Positions 52,901 through 61,900 of a stretch of DNA of 64,000 nt are shown here, in pieces; position 1 is the stretch's first letter; every line of letters begins with the position of its first letter. Source of the stretch: Centropus unirufus (taxonomy: Eukaryota; Chordata; Aves; Cuculiformes; Centropidae); the NCBI GenBank assembly GCA_013397695.1, contig VYZI01000120.1:124001-188000 (forward strand), given 5' to 3'. The position numbers were made by a program, and so were the translations under genes. The notes under the pieces were generated by a model. It was not told the origin of the DNA. It worked only from the letters and a program-made list of their open reading frames with translations, and did no database searches.

Positions 52901-55900
52901 GAAACTGCCACGTACCTAAATTCAGTGTGGTATCTCACAGCATCAGATGGAGGAGGAGAGTTTTGCCAAGACCTAGAGGTCAAAGGATCACAGCCAGCCA
53001 TTGGTCTAAGTAAAAGCTTGAGTTGTCCATTTTATGAAATCTGGAGTAGAGTTTCCATCTAGAAAGAGTCTGCTCAACCTAGTGCAGATAAATATTTGAG
53101 TTGCTGAGCGAAAAATAGATTTTTCCCTAACCTTGCCACAGAAGAAAAGGGTGAGAGGGATGATCATTTCCCATTCAGTAATAACCAGCAAAATTATCCA
53201 TTACACAGTAGATAAGCCTCCTGCTGGAGGTATCTTAAATTTGAGGTACTGAAATTTGATCAAAATGACCCCTGAAATAGGTAATTTATTCAGTTGTGAA
53301 AGCATCTTCTCCCATTTACTTTAAAAGCCAGTGAGAAAGCCTTCCTAATTTTGTCAATCCAAAAAAATAATGGATCCATAGATGGATATCGAGGAAAGAC
53401 TATAATTTGAAAAGACCTATGATAGTGCAATCAGATATACCTTCTGAAAATACTCTTACAGAACATCTGAGATAACAATACATATTTAACACTTGATGGC
53501 CTCCAAAATATTTCTAAGAAAAGGACTTTCTCTCAGAGCAATTGAGAACATAACTGTTTTATCAAGATTTGTATTAACACAAAACCCCACAGACTTTATG
53601 AAAAGTGGACAGGACTCCACAGTTTCAGAGAGGAGTGCATGTGAAAGCCAGGTTGGGTTGTGACTGGCTTGGGTTAGATCACAATGAGAATTCATGCACG
53701 GTCTTACCATGCTGACTCTGTTACATCAGATCTCAATCTAGCTGGGCATTATGAAGCTTTTTAATTTCCTTGATCCCTGTTGAATACGCTGGCAGCTGAC
53801 ATACCAGACAACAGCAACATTCATGGTGCACTCTTGGAATTATAGAGATGGCATTTGAATATAAAAATAGGTTGGGAGAACAATTAGACTAGAAATAAAT
53901 GGAGAATTTAAATGAAAAGCATAAAAAGCAAGGGGGAAAAATGAAGCAAAAAATGAAAAGAAATTAATTTTACAGCAGAAAGGAGAAGTTATTGAGGAAG
54001 TTATTTGGTTTTAATATCTTGAGGTAATAGTGTTAAAATTAAATTAAAAAAAAGAAAGGGGAGTACTGAACTTTCCCTTGACTGTGAATTAATTACACTA
54101 AACCTTTTGTGCATCCTCATTTTTCAATGTCTTTTTTTTTGCCTCCTCATTTTAGCCTGTAAAAACACATGTCCCCTTCTATCATAAAGTCAAATTCTAA
54201 GTTCTTTCAGGCAGGAATTGTCTTTTAATGCATGGCTTTGCATTGATCAGAACAATGTAGTCTTGATTTTTGATTGGGGCCTGTGATATAAATAACTAAA
54301 TAATGAGTCCATTTTTCCCCCATGAATTGGTACCTCACCCAAAATCATCATTATTAGGTTCAAGGGCTGAGGGTTGATGCATGAGCCTCATATCCTCTTA
54401 TAGTGTTCTTGCAGACAATTGTACATAGACAGTATATCCGACAAAAGGATGGTGATGTTAACCGAAGATTTGCATGTGGTGCTCTGAGCAGTCCAATTTT
54501 TTTTCCTGGTCAATTTTACAAGTGTTTTGTTTGGTTTTGAGTCACAGAAATATTCTTAATGTTACACAACCAAGCACTGTAAATAATAATACCTCTTTGT
54601 TTTATGAGGTTTCTGTCTTTATTGGTTCCTGTCTCTTTGACTTGAGATTAATTGAAACTTTGTTTCAGTTAACTCAAAGAAATTGAAACTTTGTTTCACT
54701 ATGGCAGTTTATGTATTTTCTTTTTGACATTTCTCTATGCTTCATTATTTTCCTGTAATGCCTCTGGGATACTAAGTCATGAAATGAGGTAGTGTCTTAA
54801 GAATGAACCTTTGTATTCACACCCTTGCAGTGTTTCTGTCCTAACCGTAATGTCAAACACTTCTGTGCAATTCTAGTTTGAGGAAAGACAATATTTTGAT
54901 TTAAAAATAATTGAGAAATTGATACATCCAATTGGCTACACATCTCTGGTTTAACTGTATAATGCTGTTTGAAAAATATATCTTATTGTCAAAAAGCATT
55001 ACACTGACTGGAAAAGCTGATGCTTCATTACGTTTTTACAAAATATTTTAGTCAACACTTTCACCTCCTGTAACTCTTAGCTAAAAATCAGATTTCTGAA
55101 AATACATTAAAAACATTAGCTGAAGATAAAAAATAATATTCTAGTAGTAATAAAGGGATAAAATGCTGATGTAACACTGTCTTAATGTAGACTTGTGTTA
55201 AATCGATGAAGAACTAAGTGAAATTGCTCACAGAATTAATTTGATTCTGTACTACACAGGATTTTATTTTTCTGATAACTGAGGTTGTGCTTCTTTAATT
55301 TCATGTCCGTTTAGAACGGACCTTTCTAGAGAAGGCAGAAAAAGTCCAATTAGTCAGAGAGAATTCATGGTTCAACAGACAGTGCTTTTTCTCTTTTAGT
55401 GAATTCAGGGTACAAATAAATCTTGTACAGATTGCAAGTGCACTTTCTTAAAACTTTGTTGTCTGCGCCTCATATGCCCATAGTTGTTGTTATACTTTTC
55501 TCTTGCTTTTTGAGCTCTCAGATGGCTCACATGAGGAAAGCATCTGAGATTATCACTGCACAGGATATTGTACAAGCATATCTCCTCACCCCATCAGCTC
55601 TGTACTGGAAATATAAGCTCTGCAACAAAATGTAAATCTGCCTGACATAAACCATAAAAAGCTGTTGAGGACTAACACTATGCCAAGGTTTACAGCAGAG
55701 GAGTGGACCAGCATCACAAGTGATGTGACAGGTTTTAACACACTTCTTTTAGTCCTACATCTCCTATGGAATTCCTAGAAAAGATGTAGGAAACTTGGGT
55801 TTTGAATTCATGCACTATCTACCCATGCTTAAACACATTCTCATTGACCATGCAAGCATGTTAATAAGCACCTAGGGAAAAAGCCTTTTCTTCATTTTCT

Positions 55901-58900
55901 TTATCAGAAAGTCTTTCTGGTATTTAGAAACATGGAAATTTTCCAATAGGACTTCATAAAAGATTTATTTTACATTTCAAAGATTCAGAGAAGAAAAGGT
56001 AATAAGAACCAGAATCTTAAAGCTTCCTTCAAATTTATGTTAGATCTAAAGAGCTCTGCTTTTAAAATATTTCCTGCCCTGCAATAACCAGAGACCTGGG
56101 CTTCTTTGAATAAAAGTGCTATTGGAAACAAGTAAGAAAACAGGGGATTTCCTGTTCAGTCCTTTTCCATAATTCTTATTAAGTTTATTGATCAAGTCAA
56201 TAAATATTAAGAAAATTTTGGGGATACTTTGACATAAAGAGAAGTTAATCAGTGAGTGATACACTACAAAAAAATTCTCATTTGTTTTGAGGGGCTTCTG
56301 GAAAGGGGAAAAACTGGACAGCACTTGCATTGCAGTTTATTGTTTCCAATGCCACTGGCATCAGTCCTTTCATTCCTAAAAATGTTACTACTCTAATGTC
56401 TTTCTGGAGTAATTTTTTCTTAGATCTCAGAAAATGGAAAGGGTATTATTTAAATTTATTAGCAAACAAAGCTCTTCAAAAGAATGGAACAAATACAAGC
56501 TAAGGTGAACAGATCTGCTGCTCTGATTCTTGGCTTTTTTAAATAAATCCTTGTCTTCTGAGGAGAGAAGCTGCAGCATGTGTAGCCATTATGAGAGAAG
56601 ACTATCATACCAAAGCATATTAAAAGCATTGTTAAAGAATCTTTAAACAGGAGGCTATTTCTTACACATCATTAATGAACTAAGAATTCAGCATTAATAA
56701 AATGGTGTAGTATATAATAATGATGTAGGCACAAGAAGAGGGCCTACCATTAGGATTGATATTAACACAGATGAGTACATTCATATAACACTTATACATG
56801 CAAACATGTCTCTTATATAAATGTCCTGTCTCTTTGTTTTCCACTTACCAGATGGTCAGGACAATTAAATATTATATCTGAATATAAAGGAACAATATAA
56901 GATACTGACACACATAGAAAAATATCCAAAGGGCATAATTTGAACTGCAGTACATAATATCTACTAACAGTGACAAAAATCTTCAACAAATCTAAACTTA
57001 TTTTCTGAACTGGAATTAATTTCTGAATCTATTGTACCTTGGGCAAATGGTTCAAATTTTTACAGGAAAAAAAAAATACTTCTAGGACAAGGATGAGGGG
57101 GCAAAAGTCTAATGTCTTGTGTATGTTTCCTCGCAGTTGGGCAGGACCCTCCGCAGTCCTTTCATGAAGTTTGTGGCACATGCAGTTTCTTTCACAATCT
57201 TCCTTGGACTCTTAGTGGTGAATGCTTCAGATCGGTTTGAAGGAGTAAAAAATCTGCCCAACGAGACCATCACAGATCATCCAAAACAGATATTTAGAGT
57301 GAAAACAACTCAGTTCTCATGGACAGAATTGCTGATCATGAAGTGGGTATTGGGTAAGCAAAACCACAATGTCTACAAGTCCTTCAGGGAAATTCAACAT
57401 CACTAGGAATAACATGATAGACTAAATGACACCAAACCAAACAGCAAAACATCACAATTAGGCTAAATTATGGGTTGATGGAAGTATTTTTATTTAAATA
57501 GTGTCAAAGACTTTGATCTTGGTCAGTGCTTTGGAAAATATTGACGTATGTTTAGCATATTCTTACTTCCCTCATTTTCCACTTTCTATGGTGAATGCTA
57601 TAGGTGCTGTCTGTTTGACCCTGCTGGTTTAATTGTTGCATCTTAAAGAAGGTAGCATAGTCATGAAAAGTTATAGGTTCTCTGTAGGATGCTCCTCTTT
57701 GTAAAGCAAGCAGAAAGAAGTGTGTCCATTGGGATGTGGGTAACAATGAGCCTGTTTTATTCCCTGCTGTGGGATTCTATTATAATTCACTCAACCTCAA
57801 TTTCCTCATCTGCAAAATGGGTATACAGCATACTTTTTTGTAATACACTCTGGGATCTAGTGACGAGGACTTCCAGGCAAATAAGGGCTGGATTTTATTA
57901 AATTGATGGTATGAAATTTGTTACTGGTGAGAGGGGCACACAAGACTCAAACCTTTTAAAGGAAATAAATTTATCCTAGAATCATGAAATAGGGATTTAC
58001 TTGGAGGAACTCTTCAAGTGCAGAGATATGTCACAAGCACAAGTTAAATTTCCAGGGAGTTTTTAGCGAATTCAGATGAATTACATTTCCTACAGGCACA
58101 ATTTATGCCTGCAGATCAGCTGCATTGAACCCTAATCGAAACAAGCTCAGAAGGATTCATTGGGAAAATGAGCTTATCAACTCTGCAGAAACTTTATCTG
58201 CCTCTGCTGTATTATATTTTTACTCATCGTCACAATTTTGATTCTCTTCTTACAGCAGGACAAATAATTCCACTGTTCCATAAGTACTGATGGCATTAAA
58301 ACCCCCTGAAAAATGGGATAGATCTGCTCTGCCTGATGACTTCCTGGCCACCATTCTTTTGTTCCCTGTCCTCAGAATAATCAGAACCCCATACAGGATA
58401 TTAGGCTAGAAAATACCAAGTAGATGTCAGACTGGATAGAGTAAGTCTGTAAGACATATTTTAAAAATATATTAAAGCAGCTGGACAAGATTATTAGATT
58501 TTAGCCTAGGTATTCTTTTTTTTATGGGCAGTAGGTATCTGTCTGCCTGGTGAGTTCCCGAGAGATGATGAAGAAAACATTTCATTTAAAGCAAAGATTT
58601 TCACTTTTCTGGGAGATGGAAGGTGATTCATTGTACAGACCTCTGAATATAATGAGATTGTCTAATGACTGCCTACCTCAGCACTGCCAGTCAGTCTTCT
58701 CTGGCCATTTTACCTGTCTGCCTACATGAAGCCACAAGTAATATTTCAACAATACTAAGGTGTAAATTTGGTGCACGTAGCCTATAGACGTTTGGAACAG
58801 AAGTGTGGGCAGTTGCTGAACCCCATATGCAACCCTGAATTTTAAGGACTGTAAAAGTACTAGGGTTGGTGGACTGCCCAGCCTTTTAATGGAAAAATTT

Positions 58901-61900
58901 ATACGTATTATAAATATGCATATGTAAGTAGAAACATAATTAAATAAAAGTAAATGCTATAGATAAATATCACAGGAAAAGTTGCCAAGACATGCTTTTC
59001 CAAAAAGGTAAGCATAAGTAAGCAGTAAGAATAAATTGAAGTTTAGTGAATCTAACTCTTGTGTCCTAGATAGACAGAAACGTTTAATCCTGCTTGGCAA
59101 CACCTGTAGTTGCTGTCTTCAGAGTCAACAGAGTAGGTGTCCTACCTACACTTTGATTCAGAGTACAATCCAAAAGTCTGGATTTATTTATTCTCAGTCT
59201 TTATTTATTCTCAGTTTGTAAGTCCCTTCTGCTTCTATATCTTCACTTTTCTTCTTTGTTGTACAGTGGCAGCAATGATGAATGCCAATGACACATTACT
59301 TGTTCGAAGCGTAGCAGACCATTTTTGAGAAATTAGTTTACAGGTCCCTGATCTTGGCTCTTTTTTGGGGAGAAAATTGGCTGTCTGTGTTTTCTGTCTC
59401 TCAACCATAAAATTATGATGCATGTTCAAATAGCCCTGCTCAGGGATTATGCTCTACATTAGCATAGCATAGCACAGCCGTGAGTGAGCAGAACCTCTAA
59501 CAGCACTCCCTGCACTTAATCTTGCTAAAGATATGAAAATTGACCCACGTGTGCATACCTTGAGAGAAATCTACCTGCAGGAGTATTTCAGAGTGGAGTT
59601 AAGCAAAAAGATACTACTGCCACCTTCTGCTCCCGGCTATTTGTAATGCATGCAGGTAATGCAGTAATCTGAGCAGAGGCCGTGAATTTCAACCAGGCAA
59701 GCACTTGATCATGCTCCAGAAACCCATATCAGAGGCATTGTTTTCCATTTGCCTGCACCTCTGAAGTGGCTGTAGACTGTCTCTGGATCTGCCAGGTATT
59801 GCTGTTAACCCATTTAACACCCCCCTGAACAGCCAGATAAACAGCAGCATTTTAGTGGAAGAATGCATTTTTGGGCTGGCTCCTCTTTGTTATGAAAGCC
59901 CATTCAAGGGCTGCAGATGATAAGCTTGTTAGTGCGGAGAAATATCACCATGATCCGAGAGGAGAACTTGCCCCTTTGTACAGAGGGCACAGCAGGCTCA
60001 GCTCATACATCTGTGGCTCACTCCAGTTTTTCAGACAGGAAAAATCCCCACTGCAAAACTAGCTGAGGTAGCAATTAAGCTGTGGGTAGACACAATCTGA
60101 GCACAACTCACTTCCTTAATCCAAGAGTCTTTGGTGGATCTAGGAAGGCTCAAAGACAGCTCTTCAACATCAGCTGCTCATGATTTATGTACCAGGCCAG
60201 TTGATATAAAAATCTGACAAACTGTTCCTTTTTTGTGCACAGGTGGTGAACAGCTCTTCTTGCATACTTCAATTTTTCTTCCAGACAGGCTATGCCTGTA
60301 GCTTTACTCTCCTTCCCCTGCTGAAACTAGAAATGCCCATCAAGGTGACATTTCTGATTATCCCTGCTGTGGAAGAACAGGCTTAAGAGACCTGCAGAAG
60401 CTGAAGAGCAGACTCTGCTTATGCCCCTCTTCCCTGCATAAAACTCAGGGAAAAGACCTCTCCCAGAACCATCAGGGGGCTCAAAACCACCAAACTGACA
60501 TGTAATCACATCCTGGCAAATCTGTTTTGCCTACTTGCCTCCCTTTATTTCTTTTCTAACCTTCTGTCTTACGTCCCATCCCCTGAATTTTACTGCTTCT
60601 CACTAGTTTTACTTAAGGACAAGTTTGAATTACTCTCTTACACTCTATACATATAATTACCCAGCAGTACTAACTAGAGAAATACTGTAACTATTCCACT
60701 TGTCCCAAAAAGACATTTTTTTCATATGTATGGATAAAAAATGATTGCCACACAGTTGGAAGAACGAATTATGTAAATTACAGGCCAATAGTGTGATGCT
60801 TTCACAGAATGATTTTAGTAATTTAGTGAGTTTTAGACATTCCTTATTTCATTTATCTGAGACATAGGTATGTTATGTGACCAAGACTAGAAATAAATTT
60901 GTATTGGAGAGTTAATATTTAAAACAGAAAAGACATTTATGGATGTCAGTGAACAAGTATTCTGAACATTCAGCAATGTTACCGTGCGTGTAATATTTCC
61001 TGAAGTGCTTTCGTACCTTTGTTCATGTGTGCATCGTGTATGGCTAATGCCTCCTATCCATCATGTCTGGGATACTTTTTTTCCTAGCTAGAAATCTTTC
61101 TTTAATATTTTATCCTTGCTCCAGGACAGTTCCTGAGAAACAAATTCTTCCAGCTTCTCCCTTAGGCTATTTATTATTAAATCTTACTCATGGTGAAGGA
61201 CTGCTTGGGATGAAGTTCATACTTTTACTCAGCCAAGCACTTGCAGACTCAAGAAGACCTGGGAGGCTCGTCTCCTGCTTTCTGTCTCTGCTCAACACTC
61301 AGCAGACCTCAGGCTCTCTCCCAAGGCAAAGCATAACCAATACGTCCCCAAGAATATGGCCAGGGCTATCAAGGTCAGAAGCCAGCTGTGCCTTGGCTGC
61401 TGGTGGTATTGATAGCTTAGCTTTCCTTTTTCTCTCAAATACTCCCTCATGCACAAGGACTGACAGAGGCAGTTCTTCACTCCTCCAGCCTCCAGCAAGA
61501 TTCACGCTGACTTGTTTCCATCCCCATGGTCCAGCCTTCAACTGTGCCTCTTGGGACACCATGTGCTTCCAGGAGCTTCTAAAGTAACAGAGCAAATGCA
61601 CTGACATGCCATGCTATGCAAGCTTCCAGCAGAGAGGATGAAGAAGGGTTCACAAAAAGGACACGATTGCAGGTCACATGGAAATTGGCAGGCACTGTTC
61701 CCAGCTTGATTAAACATGAATTTTGCTGCTTCTATGGAAACAGGATTGGGTAGAATGCAGGAAATATTTATCAGTCAATTAAATATCACATTTTTATAGC
61801 TATTCAAAAGTAAAATTATGGCTCTGGAGCCCTGCTGTGATTGAAAGTTGGCCAAGTTTGTGAATTTGACTTTATGTGTCCGCCTCAGGACTCACCAGTA

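Larger units (their letters stand above)
52285..57136 (+). other. TRPC7: Intron 4 of TRPC7 (4.9 kb)
   Basis: The donor is AAG|GTACAA and the acceptor is TTTCCTCGCAG|TTG. It contains a CCTTT-type pyrimidine repeat (52731-52752), a possible reverse CR1 tail near 53390-53430 and an 18-base perfect direct repeat at 54650-54698. Otherwise it is AT-rich unique sequence with no gene seen. Confidence 0.85.
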
